A stretch of 64,000 nt of DNA from Yeosuana marina (GCF_011762485.1 NZ_JAAKGI010000046.1:686-64685); one strand, 5' to 3'; shown: positions 25,367 to 35,212, numbered from the stretch's first letter. Translations and numbers: made by a program. The notes: generated from the letters alone by a model not told the origin.

Positions 25367-26344
25367 TCAACTTTTCAAATTCTCATAAACACCAAAAATA
25401 AAATCACTAGGATGTTTTTTTAAATACGAATCTTCAAATTCAAAAAGCTTATCTAGAATTTTTTCTTTCTCGTAATCTAGTTCAATAAAATGGTGTGATA
25501 TATCTTTAAGTGTTGTCATTAAAATATTACCACCAAATGGAGCTTCATATATTGTTTTAAAATAGTTGTGGACTGTTGGTAGTATATTTTCTGATTCAAT
25601 GCATTCAGAGGGGTCTGCAAGCATCATTCTAATAAGGCCGGAACCGTATACTTTATCTTTGTATAAATTTGATCTGAAGCGTTTTCTATATTTCCTGGGA
25701 ATTAATTTTAAAGCTTCATTAATCGATTTTATTTGATGTTTGGGAAATTGAAGCCTGTTAGCACCTACAAATTCGTTTATTATTAATGTTCCATTTTTTT
25801 TAAGAGTTTTCTTGACTTTATTAGATAAGAAATCCTCAATATTTTTGAAATGATGCAATGAAGCATGGAAGAAAACTAAATCAAATTCATTTTCAGAGAA
25901 TTCATAGTCATATATGTTTTGAGTTTTAAAAATAATGTTTTTTAATTCCTTTGTTTTCGCAATTTCTCTAGCATTATCTAAAAGTTTATCGGTTATGTCT
26001 ATGCACAATATTTTTTCAAAATTCTCATAAGAGGCAAATTCTAATTCTTGCATACAATCACCACTTCCAATGGATAGCATTTTTAATTTTTTATTATTTG
26101 ATAGAAATGTGTCAACAGTGAATCTTTTGTATTCAATGGTTTCATTGTGGGTAATTAGCCTATTCCATCTCTTATGTAATTTTGGAATAACCCACCAATT
26201 TGCAGATTGTATGTTTAATTCATCAAAAGCACTTTTAGTTCTTTTAATTGAGCTAAAGTTTAATTTTGAAATAATGAACTGAATGCCTCTCTGTTTTGTT
26301 TTGTTATAAATGTCAACAAGATCATCTACTGTGATTATTCGCAT
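25367..26344 (-). CDS. Class I SAM-dependent methyltransferase
   Basis: The 325-residue protein has the SAM-binding motif MLSIGSGDCMQELEFA (about 89-104), the acidic strand-2 end ILCIDIT and the DLVFFHASLHHF motif IV. A long C-terminal extension follows the Rossmann core. Its position among glycosyltransferases suggests methylation of a sugar or lipid-linked glycan, but the substrate is not evident. It is 19 bases from ftsE upstream on the same strand, so the three genes may share a transcript. Confidence 0.82.
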   Translation of the reverse strand: MRIITVDDLVDIYNKTKQRGIQFIISKLNFSSIKRTKSAFDELNIQSANWWVIPKLHKRWNRLITHNETIEYKRFTVDTFLSNNKKLKMLSIGSGDCMQELEFASYENFEKILCIDITDKLLDNAREIAKTKELKNIIFKTQNIYDYEFSENEFDLVFFHASLHHFKNIEDFLSNKVKKTLKKNGTLIINEFVGANRLQFPKHQIKSINEALKLIPRKYRKRFRSNLYKDKVYGSGLIRMMLADPSECIESENILPTVHNYFKTIYEAPFGGNILMTTLKDISHHFIELDYEKEKILDKLFEFEDSYLKKHPSDFIFGVYENLKS

Positions 26345-26363
26345 TTTTTTTCTTTACATATGT

Positions 26364-27047
26364 TTAACCCCGCCTCTGCACCACTTCAAAAACCTCATTT
26401 TCATCACACTTTAAAGTTTTGCTCGGATATTTAAGGAGCAAAGCATAATCATGTGTGGCCATTAAAATGGTATTTCCGTTTTTATTAATTTCCTGTAAAA
26501 CTTCCATAACCTCAATGCTAGTTTGTGGGTCAAGGTTTCCAGTAGGTTCGTCAGCTAGTATAAGTTCAGGGTTATTTAGCAGAGCTCTGGCAATGGCAAT
26601 ACGCTGTTGTTCGCCACCAGATAGTTCATGAGGATATTTAAAGCCTTTGGTTTTCATGCCAACTTTATTTAAAACCTCTTCAACCCTTGTATTCATTTCG
26701 TTTTTATCTTTCCAGCCTGTAGCTTTTAAAACAAATAATAAATTATCATTGACGGTTCTGTCGGAGAGGAGTTTAAAGTCCTGGAACACAATACCTAATT
26801 TTCGTCTTAAAAAAGGAATATCTTTGTCTTTTAAGCCTTTTAAGTTAAACCCGACTATATGACCTTCCCCTTCGGTAAGAACCAAATCCCCATAGAGGAT
26901 TTTCATAAAACTACTTTTTCCAGATCCCGTTTTTCCTATTAAATAAACAAATTCACCTTTATTGATTTCTACATTAACATTCGTAAGGACAAGGCTATCT
27001 CCTTGTGAAATGGAAGCATCTTTTAACTGTAAAATAGGATTGGACAT
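26364..27047 (-). CDS. ftsE: Cell-division ABC transporter ATPase FtsE
   Basis: The 227-residue ATPase has Walker A GKTGSGKSS (38-46), the Q-loop FQDFKLL, signature LSGGEQQR (142-149), Walker B LILADE (162-167) and the H-loop ATHD. The FtsE-type start and LLSDRTVNDNL segment support FtsE rather than LolD or MacB. FtsE works with FtsX to switch on cell-wall hydrolases at the septum. No ftsX is in this window, which is common in Flavobacteriaceae. It is at the edge of the glycan locus and transcribed toward it. Confidence 0.85.
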   Translation of the reverse strand: MSNPILQLKDASISQGDSLVLTNVNVEINKGEFVYLIGKTGSGKSSFMKILYGDLVLTEGEGHIVGFNLKGLKDKDIPFLRRKLGIVFQDFKLLSDRTVNDNLLFVLKATGWKDKNEMNTRVEEVLNKVGMKTKGFKYPHELSGGEQQRIAIARALLNNPELILADEPTGNLDPQTSIEVMEVLQEINKNGNTILMATHDYALLLKYPSKTLKCDENEVFEVVQRRG

Positions 27048-27215
27048 AAATTATAGTAAATTTTTGAGTAGTGTAAATGTATTACTAAAAAGTTAAAGTT
27101 AAAAGTTAAGGACTAAAAGTTTAAGGCTTAAGCTTTCGGAATTACTTTTTTTAAATTTTAATAACTTGGTTTATAATTATAGCACGATTGTTGCGTTATA
27201 AGATTTAGATTAAAT

Positions 27216-27223
27216 TATCTTTG
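27216..27223 (+). promoter_or_regulatory. -7 promoter element of the TPR gene
   Basis: TATCTTTG fits TANNTTTG exactly. A TTG at 27191-27193 is 22 bases upstream. The element overlaps the TTG codon at 27221, so translation must start later, at ATG 27248. The preceding 27089-27130 region has repeated AAGTTAA units without clear role. Confidence 0.5.
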
Positions 27224-27247
27224 ATTTTAAATAAAACCATAATTTTA

Positions 27248-30200
27248 ATGACTCTAAAAAATACTGTTTTACTTTGGATAGCCATTTGTTTTGGCTTACA
27301 ATTAAAAGCACAACAGTCTGCAGCATATACTAATGATTTAGTAGACTATCAAAAAGCCCTAACATTATATAACAATCAACAATATTTAGCATCTCAATCG
27401 TTATTCGGAGCAGTTAAAAAAACAGCCGATGAGGAGGTTTTGCAATCAGATTGTGCTTATTATATTGCTAATTGTGCCGTAAGATTAAATCAACAAAATG
27501 CTGATAAATTAGTTGAAGATTTTGTAGAAACATATCCTACAAGTCCTAAACGTAATACAGCCTTTGTTGATGTAGGAGATTACTATTTTGAAAATTCAAA
27601 ATATGCTTATGCTAGAAAATGGTATGCTAAGGTAAATGAAAATGCTCTTTCGCATAAAGAAATGCAAGAATTCAATTTTAAGAATGGTTATTCTGCTTTT
27701 GCGGCGAAACAATATAAGGATGCCAAAAAATACCTAAGTCGTGTTGAAAACTCTCAAGAATATGGGTCTCAAGCTAAATATTATATAGGATTTATGGCCT
27801 ATGAAGGTGATGATTACGATGCAGCGAATGCATATTTTGACCAAGTGAGCGACCAAGAACGCTACAAAGAAAAATTGTCATATTATCAAGCAGACTTAAA
27901 TTTTAAGCTTGGTAAGTTTGAAAAGGCCATAGAATTAGCTAAAGATAGATTACCAACCAGTGATGAAAATGAAGTTTCTGAACTATCAAAAATTATAGGC
28001 GAAAGCTATTTCAATTTAGAAAAATACGCTGATGCCATTCCGTATTTAAAAGCTTATAAAGGAAAACAAGGTAAAAGAGATAAAACTGCAAAATGGAATA
28101 ATATAGATTATTATCAATTAGGGTATGCATATTATAAGCAAAAGGATTATGAAAATGCTATTTCAGAATTTAATAAAATAATAGGAGGAAAAGATGCTAC
28201 GGCGCAAAATGCCTATTATCATTTAGGAGAAAGTTACATATATCTTGATAAAAAGCAAGAGGCTCTCAATGCATTCAGAAATGCATCAGAGATGACTTAT
28301 GATTTAAAAATCCAAGAAGATGCATGGCTTAATTATGCTAAAATTAGTTATGAAATAGGAAATCCATATCAATCTGCTCCTCAGGTTTTAGCTTCGTATC
28401 TTGATAAATATCCAAAGTCAAGCTATAAAGATGAGATAGAAACTCTTTTAATTGATTCCTATATTACGTCTAAAAACTATAAAGAAGCCTTGAAATTACT
28501 TCAAGGTAAAAACAGTTTTGAAAATAAAGTGGCTTATCAAAAAGTAGCTTTCTACAGGGGTATTGAACTTTATAATGAAGGACAATATCTTGAAGCTGGA
28601 AATTTATTTAGTGAATCACTAAAAGAACCGAGAGACGACAAATATACTGCTCGAGCAACATTTTGGAAAGCTGAAACAGACTATAATTTAACCAATTATG
28701 AAGACGCATTAATAGGATTTAAACAGTTTGAGCAACAAGCTATTGCAAAATCAACTCCCGAATTTGAAAATATAGACTATAACCTAGGTTATACCTATTT
28801 TAAACTTAAAAACTATAAACAGGCTAGTCATTATTTTAGTCAATTTGTAGCCACTAAAAAGGAAGATAAAGTAAGATTGAATGATGCCTATTTACGTTTG
28901 GGAGATGCTTATTTTGTGTCTAGTGATTATAATGATGCCATTAAGGCATACAATGATGCGAATAAATTAGGTGAGGTCGATTCTGATTATGCTTTTTTTC
29001 AAAAGGCGCTTAGTGCTGGTTATATTGGGCAATCCTCAAAAAAGATAGCCGAATTAGAACAATTTATTATAGATTATCCAAATTCTAAATTGCGTGATGA
29101 TGCCATGTATGAGTTAGGAAATTCATATGTAAAAGCCAATGAAACAGATAAGGCTATACAAATGTATAATCGTTTGAATACAGAGTATAAAATGAGTTCG
29201 TTTGTCCCAAAATCATTACTACGTCAAGGATTGGTTTATTATAATTCAAGTAAAAGCGAGCAAGCGTTGAATAAATTTAAAAAAGTGGCCGCCGATTACC
29301 CTAATACGCCTGAGGCAAATCAAGCGGTCTCTACGGCGCGTTTAATTTATATTGATTTAGGTCGCGTTAATGATTATGCGTCTTGGGTGAAAACTCTAGA
29401 TTATGTTGAGGTTTCAGATTCCGATTTGGAAAATGCAACCTATGAGGCGGCAGAAAAGCAATATTTAGATAACAATACAGATAAAGCAATTTCTCAATTC
29501 AACGGATATATCAGTCAATTCTCAAATGGAGCGCACATCTTGCAAGCGCATTTTTATGTGGCACAATTATATTATAAAAAAGATTTAGCTGCCAATGCTG
29601 CACCTCATTATAAATACGTTGTTGAGGCACCACAAAATGAATTTACAGAGGAGGCCTTATTGCGTTTATCGCAATTTTATTTAGAAACGAAAAACTTTAA
29701 TCTGGCAATGCCGTTATTGCATAGATTGGAACAGGAAGCTAATTTCCCGCAGAATGTTGTATTTGCGCAATCTAATTTAATGAAAGCTAATTATCAGTTA
29801 GAAAAGTATAAGGAGGCAGTTTCTTATGCTGAAAAAGTACTATCTAATTCTAAAATAGATAATAAAATAGAAGCAGATGCCCATATTATCATAGCTCGTT
29901 CAGCCATGAAAACAGGTGATGAAGCTAAAGCAAAACTAAATTATGCTAAGGTTGAAACGGTTGCAACCGGTGAAACGGCAGCGGAAGCTTTATACTACAA
30001 TGCATACTTTAAAAATAAAGATCAAAACTTTGAGGCGTCAAACAATACGGTGCAAAAATTAGCTAAGGACTATTCGGGCTATAAATATTACAGCGCCAAA
30101 GGGCTGGTGCTTATGGCCAAGAATTATTATGCACTTAATGATGCTTATCAAGCTACTTATATTTTAGAAAGTGTTATTGAAAATTTCAAGGAGTTTGATG

Positions 30201-30286
30201 ACGTAGTTTCAGAAGCAACATCAGAATTAAATCGTATAAAAGCAGAAGAAGCTAAAACAAATTCATCCATTAAAACTGAAGATTAA
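27248..30286 (+). CDS. Large tetratricopeptide-repeat periplasmic/envelope protein
   Basis: From ATG 27248 the product is 1,012 residues, with a signal peptide (MTLKNTVLLWIAICFGLQLKAQ). A TTG at 27221 would add nine residues but lies inside the -7 element. Nearly the whole protein consists of TPR-like repeats (for example YYQLGYAYYKQKDYENAISEFNKI, NAYYHLGESYIYLDKKQEALNAFRNA and YNLGYTYFKLKNYKQASHYFSQF), well over fifteen, so it forms a long superhelical scaffold. It lies 37 bases before a gene for an outer-membrane barrel, and the two probably work together at the outer membrane. Similar pairs are common in Flavobacteria; no function is known to me. Confidence 0.85.
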   Translation: MTLKNTVLLWIAICFGLQLKAQQSAAYTNDLVDYQKALTLYNNQQYLASQSLFGAVKKTADEEVLQSDCAYYIANCAVRLNQQNADKLVEDFVETYPTSPKRNTAFVDVGDYYFENSKYAYARKWYAKVNENALSHKEMQEFNFKNGYSAFAAKQYKDAKKYLSRVENSQEYGSQAKYYIGFMAYEGDDYDAANAYFDQVSDQERYKEKLSYYQADLNFKLGKFEKAIELAKDRLPTSDENEVSELSKIIGESYFNLEKYADAIPYLKAYKGKQGKRDKTAKWNNIDYYQLGYAYYKQKDYENAISEFNKIIGGKDATAQNAYYHLGESYIYLDKKQEALNAFRNASEMTYDLKIQEDAWLNYAKISYEIGNPYQSAPQVLASYLDKYPKSSYKDEIETLLIDSYITSKNYKEALKLLQGKNSFENKVAYQKVAFYRGIELYNEGQYLEAGNLFSESLKEPRDDKYTARATFWKAETDYNLTNYEDALIGFKQFEQQAIAKSTPEFENIDYNLGYTYFKLKNYKQASHYFSQFVATKKEDKVRLNDAYLRLGDAYFVSSDYNDAIKAYNDANKLGEVDSDYAFFQKALSAGYIGQSSKKIAELEQFIIDYPNSKLRDDAMYELGNSYVKANETDKAIQMYNRLNTEYKMSSFVPKSLLRQGLVYYNSSKSEQALNKFKKVAADYPNTPEANQAVSTARLIYIDLGRVNDYASWVKTLDYVEVSDSDLENATYEAAEKQYLDNNTDKAISQFNGYISQFSNGAHILQAHFYVAQLYYKKDLAANAAPHYKYVVEAPQNEFTEEALLRLSQFYLETKNFNLAMPLLHRLEQEANFPQNVVFAQSNLMKANYQLEKYKEAVSYAEKVLSNSKIDNKIEADAHIIIARSAMKTGDEAKAKLNYAKVETVATGETAAEALYYNAYFKNKDQNFEASNNTVQKLAKDYSGYKYYSAKGLVLMAKNYYALNDAYQATYILESVIENFKEFDDVVSEATSELNRIKAEEAKTNSSIKTED

Positions 30287-30323
30287 TAGTTTATCAATCA
30301 TTATTTTAATCAATAACAAACCT

Positions 30324-32045
30324 ATGCGAAAGCACATAAATCACATAATTTTAGTCCTCATAACATTAAGTAGTACACTCTTGTATTCTCAAGAGAAAGA
30401 TACCATAAATACAGGGGTTATTAACGTTGTAAAACCATATACACCAACGATATCTGACGCCTTTAAGGTAAAAGAAACACCTACTATTGATGACGAAGAA
30501 ACAGCGACTAAAAAGACTATTAAATACAATATTTTTTCATTTCCTGTGGCCTCTACATTTACACCAGCAAAAGGAAAAGCGGCTTTGGTTGAAAAATCAA
30601 AACCAGTTAAATTATATGATAATTATGCCACTTTAGGTGTAGGAACTTACACGACAATCTTAGGTGAAGTTTATTTAAATAATGCCATTAGTAGAACCGA
30701 AAGTGTTAGCGGTTATATAAGTCATCATTCTTCACAAGGTGGAATTGAAAATTTACTTCTTGATGATAAATTTTCTAATTCAAAAATGAATGTAACCTAT
30801 TCAAATAGATTAAGAGATTTAACTTGGAACGTAGACGCCGGTTTTCAACATCAAATGTATAATTGGTATGGGTTACCACAATCTATGATAGCAGATGCTA
30901 GTGCAAATGGCGTAGATGGGAAACATTCATTTTTTGGAGCTCATTTTGGAAGTGATGTCACGTTTGAAAACACCTATATTAATTCAGGAAGTTTCTTATT
31001 TAGACGTTTTGGTGATAATCAAGGGTCTGGCGAAAATAGGTTTGTTATAAAGTCGACGATTGATATTCCAATTAACAGAGAAGAAATTTCAACCGACATC
31101 GTTTTTGATTATTTGGGAGGTACTTTTGATAGAAATTATGTGACCACAGACGAATTAAAATACGGTAATTTTCAAATAGGAGTCACACCTAAATATCAAC
31201 TAAAACAAGATGATTTAACTGTTAATTTAGGAGCATCAGTTTTTTATTTAAACGATACAGAGGCTAGTGACAGTAAGTTATATATTTATCCCAATGTAAC
31301 AGCTTCCTATAGGCTAGTCAATGATATTTTAATTGCCTATGGAGGTGTTAAAGGTGGACTTATTCAAAATTCCTATTATGATTTTGCTTCAGAAAATCCG
31401 TTTGTGTCACCTACTTTATTTATTCAACCAACAGACCAATTATATAATGCATATGTTGGTTTAAAAGGAAAAGTATCCAGCAATATGAGTTATAATATTA
31501 GTGGGCGTTATGTAGCTGATAGAAATAAAGCACTTTTTATTAATAATGATATTACAGCAACATCACAAGATTATTCGTATGGAAATTCTTTTGGTATCGT
31601 ATATGACGATGTTGATATCTTTAGTTTGGTAGGAGAAATAAATGTGGATGTTAACCGAAATTTTAAATTAGGTATTAAAGCTGAATATTTCAGTTATACA
31701 AGCGATACACAGGTAGAAGCATGGAATTTACCAGATATTAAAGGTTCCTTGTTTTTAGATTATCAAATTGATGAACATTGGTTTGCTGGCGCTAATTTGT
31801 TCTATACAGGAGAGCGTAAAGATCAATTTTACTTGAATGATCCCTTTATTGCGACAACGCCATTTACCGTTACTTTGGATAGTTTTTTTGATGCAAACCT
31901 TCATTTGGGATATCACGTAAACGACCAATTGTCTATATTTGCAAAAGGCAATAATTTAGGAGATCAAGGCTATCAAAAATGGCAAAATTTTCCTGTTCAG
32001 GGTATTCAGTTTTTAGCAGGAGCTACTTACAAGTTTGACTTTTAG
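30324..32045 (+). CDS. Outer membrane beta-barrel protein, TonB-receptor-like without plug
   Basis: The 573-residue protein has a signal peptide (MRKHINHIILVLITLSSTLLYSQ). A short N-terminal part with INVVKPYTPTISDAFKVKETP follows, then about 460 residues of alternating strands ending in FLAGATYKFDF, whose final aromatic residue is typical of outer-membrane barrels. The barrel resembles the C-terminal part of TonB-dependent receptors but there is no plug domain or clear TonB box, so energy-driven uptake is not indicated. It is in a likely operon with the TPR gene and ends before a strong terminator. Confidence 0.78.
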   Translation: MRKHINHIILVLITLSSTLLYSQEKDTINTGVINVVKPYTPTISDAFKVKETPTIDDEETATKKTIKYNIFSFPVASTFTPAKGKAALVEKSKPVKLYDNYATLGVGTYTTILGEVYLNNAISRTESVSGYISHHSSQGGIENLLLDDKFSNSKMNVTYSNRLRDLTWNVDAGFQHQMYNWYGLPQSMIADASANGVDGKHSFFGAHFGSDVTFENTYINSGSFLFRRFGDNQGSGENRFVIKSTIDIPINREEISTDIVFDYLGGTFDRNYVTTDELKYGNFQIGVTPKYQLKQDDLTVNLGASVFYLNDTEASDSKLYIYPNVTASYRLVNDILIAYGGVKGGLIQNSYYDFASENPFVSPTLFIQPTDQLYNAYVGLKGKVSSNMSYNISGRYVADRNKALFINNDITATSQDYSYGNSFGIVYDDVDIFSLVGEINVDVNRNFKLGIKAEYFSYTSDTQVEAWNLPDIKGSLFLDYQIDEHWFAGANLFYTGERKDQFYLNDPFIATTPFTVTLDSFFDANLHLGYHVNDQLSIFAKGNNLGDQGYQKWQNFPVQGIQFLAGATYKFDF

Positions 32046-32072
32046 TTAGATATATTTATAATAAATAAAATG

Positions 32073-32099
32073 AAGCGTTCAATAGTTTGAACGCTTTTT
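32073..32099 (+). terminator. Intrinsic terminator after the TPR/barrel operon
   Basis: AAGCGTTCAA (32073-32082), loop TAGT, and TTGAACGCTT (32087-32096) form a perfect 10-bp stem followed by TTT. It separates the barrel gene from the amidohydrolase gene 28 bases further on. Confidence 0.85.
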
Positions 32100-32126
32100 G
32101 TATTTTTACTCAATTCCAAAATAGAT

Positions 32127-33749
32127 ATGATGATAAAATTACTTTCCATTTTAGTCCTTACTGCATTAACTTCTTGTCAACAAAAAATAAAAGTAGATTC
32201 GGTTGTTATTAATGCTAATGTCTATACCGTTAATTCAAGTTTTGATAAAGCAGAAGCTTTTGCCATCAAAGACAGTAAATTTATTGAGGTCGGTAATTCA
32301 AAGGATATTCAAGAAAAATATACATCAGATAATCTTATTGATGCAAAGGGACAAACTATTGTGCCTGGATTTATTGATGCACATTGTCATTTTTTAGCTT
32401 TAGGATTTAATTCACAACAAGTAGATTTAGTTGGAACGACTAGTTTTGAGGAGATAATTAATAAAATTATTGAATATACTAAAACTCACCCTTCAGAATA
32501 TATAAGAGGAAGCGGTTGGGATCAGAATGATTGGGATATAAAAGAATTTCCTAATAAGGCTAAACTGGATAGTTTATTTCCAAATACACCGGTGTTGCTA
32601 AAACGAATAGATGGGCATGCCTGTTTAGTTAATCAATCAGCATTAGATTTAGGAAATGTAACAATTGATAGTAAAGTTGAAGGAGGCGAATTAGTTATTG
32701 AAGACGGTAAACTAACAGGTGTTCTTATTGATAGAGCACAACAATTAGTTACGAAGTACTGGCCTAAACCTACGAGAAATGATGTAGTAAACGCTTTGTT
32801 AAAAGCACAAGATATTTGTTTTGGATATGGTTTAACAACTGTAAATGATGCTGGATTAGATAAAGGGGTTATTGAAATCATTGATAGTTTGCAGCAGACA
32901 GGCGATTTAAAAATGCGAGTCTACGCCATGGTTTCTGGAACTCCAAACAATGTAGATTATTATTTAAATAAAGGCATTATTAAAACGGATAAGCTTGATG
33001 TGCGTTCTTTTAAATTTTATGCCGATGGCGCCTTGGGATCAAGAGGTGCTTTACTAAGAAAGTCTTACAGCGACAAGCCAAACCATTTTGGATTACAATT
33101 AACCGATTTAAAAACGTTTGATACCTATGCGAAGCGAATTGCTAATTCAGAGTATCAAATGAATACACATGCTATTGGAGATTCTGCAAATCATGCTGTT
33201 TTACGTATTTATAAGAATGCCTTGGAAGGTAAAAAAGACAGACGCTGGAAAATTGAACATGCACAAGTTATTTCACCTGAAGATTTTGAGTTGTTTGATG
33301 ATATCATCCCATCTGTTCAACCAACGCATGCTACCAGCGATATGTATTGGGCAGAAGATAGGTTAGGGCATGAGCGTATAAAAGGAGCCTATGCCTATAA
33401 GGATTTGTTAAACCATTATGGAAAAGTAGCTTTAGGAACCGATTTCCCTGTAGAACAAGTAAGTCCGTTTTTAACCTTTTATGCGGCCGTTGCTAGACAA
33501 GATGTAAAAGGATATCCAAAGGATGGATTTCAAATGGAAAATTCTTTAAGTAGAGAAGAAACCTTAAAAGGGATGACTATTTGGGCAGCTTATTCCAATT
33601 TTGAAGAAGGTGAAAAGGGTAGTATTGAAGCCGGTAAATTTGCCGATTTTATTATACTTGATAAAAACATTATGGAAGTTCCGGTTAAAGAAATTCCAGA
33701 AATGAAAACACTACAAACGTTTGTAGGTGGCGAGTCTGTATTTAATTAA
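32127..33749 (+). CDS. Lipoprotein amidohydrolase (YtcJ-like)
   Basis: The 540-residue protein begins with a lipoprotein signal peptide ending in LTSC (Cys17), so it is membrane-anchored outside the cytoplasm. The amidohydrolase core is complete: HCH in GFIDAHCHFLALG, the lysine in KFYADGALGSRGA, histidines in NTHAIGD and KIEHAQ, and the aspartate in LGTDFPVE. The family hydrolyses amide or formamide bonds with two metal ions; the substrate is unknown. Its end overlaps the convergent methyltransferase by 4 bases. An alternative ATG starts one codon later. Confidence 0.88.
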   Translation: MMIKLLSILVLTALTSCQQKIKVDSVVINANVYTVNSSFDKAEAFAIKDSKFIEVGNSKDIQEKYTSDNLIDAKGQTIVPGFIDAHCHFLALGFNSQQVDLVGTTSFEEIINKIIEYTKTHPSEYIRGSGWDQNDWDIKEFPNKAKLDSLFPNTPVLLKRIDGHACLVNQSALDLGNVTIDSKVEGGELVIEDGKLTGVLIDRAQQLVTKYWPKPTRNDVVNALLKAQDICFGYGLTTVNDAGLDKGVIEIIDSLQQTGDLKMRVYAMVSGTPNNVDYYLNKGIIKTDKLDVRSFKFYADGALGSRGALLRKSYSDKPNHFGLQLTDLKTFDTYAKRIANSEYQMNTHAIGDSANHAVLRIYKNALEGKKDRRWKIEHAQVISPEDFELFDDIIPSVQPTHATSDMYWAEDRLGHERIKGAYAYKDLLNHYGKVALGTDFPVEQVSPFLTFYAAVARQDVKGYPKDGFQMENSLSREETLKGMTIWAAYSNFEEGEKGSIEAGKFADFIILDKNIMEVPVKEIPEMKTLQTFVGGESVFN

Positions 33750-34441
33750 TACAATCTTGCTAAATAATCAAAATGTTCACCTTCTAAAACTAGTTCGCAA
33801 TGTAAGCCAACGGTTTCACAAGCAAGTTTTAAGGTGTCAAAATCAAGATATAGCCATTTCATAGGAACTTCTTTTTTACCTTTATAGCTTAAAAAGTAAT
33901 CAAGTTCGCCATAATAGTTGGCATTGGTATCTATCCAAAAACCGCCATCGTCATCTTCATACATGTATTTAATATCAGATGAATCTATTAAAATTTGTCC
34001 GTTAAGGTTTAATAACGATTTTAAATGTTTCAGATATTTTGAAACTTGAGATAATTCCTGAAAAATACCAGTGCCATTCATCAGTAACAAAACAGTGTCA
34101 AAGGTGTCGGTTTCATCTAAAATATGTTTTACTTCAGTATTTAAAACACCACGATGTCTAGCAACTTCAATAGCGCCTTTTGAAATGTCAATTGCTTTTA
34201 CGCTTAATCCTTTTTCTTGAAGATATAAGCTATGACTTCCAGCTCCGCAACCAACGTCTAAAATAGTTCCTTTAGCTAATTTTAAAGCTTTTTGCTCCAA
34301 TTTCGGCATGTTTTTATAATCCCTAAACAAATATGAAATAGGTAAGTCGTCTTCATCAGAAATATTTGTAGAAGTGATGATATCTTCAGAAAATTGCCCG
34401 TTCTGATAATCTAATAAAGCTTGCCCAAATAAGTCTTTCAT
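33746..34441 (-). CDS. Class I SAM-dependent methyltransferase
   Basis: The 231-residue protein has the SAM-binding motif ILDVGCGAGSHSLYL (60-74), the acidic end of strand 2 in VKAIDISKGAIEVAR, and motif IV DTVLLLMNGTGIF. It is probably a small-molecule methyltransferase; the substrate is unknown. No partner gene is evident. The 234-base gap after its start (34442-34675) holds several palindromes, such as TCGAGCGTGCTCGA at 34569-34582, and looks like a worn intergenic repeat. Confidence 0.8.
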   Translation of the reverse strand: MKDLFGQALLDYQNGQFSEDIITSTNISDEDDLPISYLFRDYKNMPKLEQKALKLAKGTILDVGCGAGSHSLYLQEKGLSVKAIDISKGAIEVARHRGVLNTEVKHILDETDTFDTVLLLMNGTGIFQELSQVSKYLKHLKSLLNLNGQILIDSSDIKYMYEDDDGGFWIDTNANYYGELDYFLSYKGKKEVPMKWLYLDFDTLKLACETVGLHCELVLEGEHFDYLARLY

Positions 34442-34675
34442 GTGTTAATATTTATTGTTTTTCGGCGGTCACATGCTGTTCGCAAATAATCATTCCGTTG
34501 GGTGATAATGCTTTTAGCATGCTCGTTTCATAATTTTATAACATTGCTAAACTTTTAGATAGCCTATTTCGAGCGTGCTCGAGGTACGGCAATCTTTTCA
34601 ATTAAGTGTTTCAATTTTAAAGATTACTTCAGTCATAACTTCCTTCGTAAAGACGAAAAGCATTATTTTTACACC

Positions 34676-35167
34676 ATGCAAGACTTTATAAATAATCTTC
34701 CAAAGCTCGCCAAAGATAAGCATAACGAAAACAAAAAATTCTTCGCTAAGCTAAAAAAGAAGACACCAAAGGATTTAGATTATGTGATGCAAGAGTTGCA
34801 CGAAAAAGAGTTTGAAAAAACAGATTGTTTACAATGTGCCAATTGTTGTAAAACTACGGGACCGTTATTTACAGATAAAGATATTGAGCGTATTTCAAAA
34901 CATTTTAGGTTAAAACCACAGCAGTTTATTAGTCAATATCTGCGGGTAGATGAAGATAACGATTATGTGCTTCAAAGTGTTCCCTGTACCTTTTTAGGAA
35001 CCGATAATTACTGTTCTATTTATGAGGTGAGACCAAAAGCATGCAGTGAGTTTCCGCATACTGACAGAAAAAAGTTTCAGCAAATATCAAATCTTACTCT
35101 TAAAAATGTAGCAATTTGCCCTGCAGCTTTTAACATTGTTGAAGAAATGAAAAAAAGAATAAAATAA
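34676..35167 (+). CDS. YkgJ-family cysteine cluster protein
   Basis: The 163-residue protein has the characteristic cysteine set: CLQCANCCKTTGP (about 46-58), then C in SVPCTFLGTDNYCSIYEVRPKACSEFPH and a last C in NVAICPAAF. This pattern is known from the YkgJ/Fli-B zinc- or iron-sulfur-binding family, of unknown function. Length and cysteines are normal. It is 45 bases before the sterol desaturase-like gene. Confidence 0.88.
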   Translation: MQDFINNLPKLAKDKHNENKKFFAKLKKKTPKDLDYVMQELHEKEFEKTDCLQCANCCKTTGPLFTDKDIERISKHFRLKPQQFISQYLRVDEDNDYVLQSVPCTFLGTDNYCSIYEVRPKACSEFPHTDRKKFQQISNLTLKNVAICPAAFNIVEEMKKRIK

Positions 35168-35212
35168 ATTATGTTCCTTTTTTATTATATTTAAGAGCAA
35201 AAACTAAAGGAC

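Noticed and set aside
14409..26344. CRISPR array or tandem repeats in the AT-rich glycan locus
   Set aside because: Repetitive look comes from low-complexity AT-rich codons; no regular repeat-spacer pattern is present here or elsewhere in the window.
27221..27247. TTG at 27221 as start of the TPR protein
   Set aside because: The codon lies inside the -7 promoter element TATCTTTG; the ATG at 27248 starts a normal signal peptide.
34442..34675. Small RNA or gene in the palindromic gap before the YkgJ-type gene
   Set aside because: There is no promoter-terminator pair or open frame; the palindromes look like a degraded intergenic repeat.
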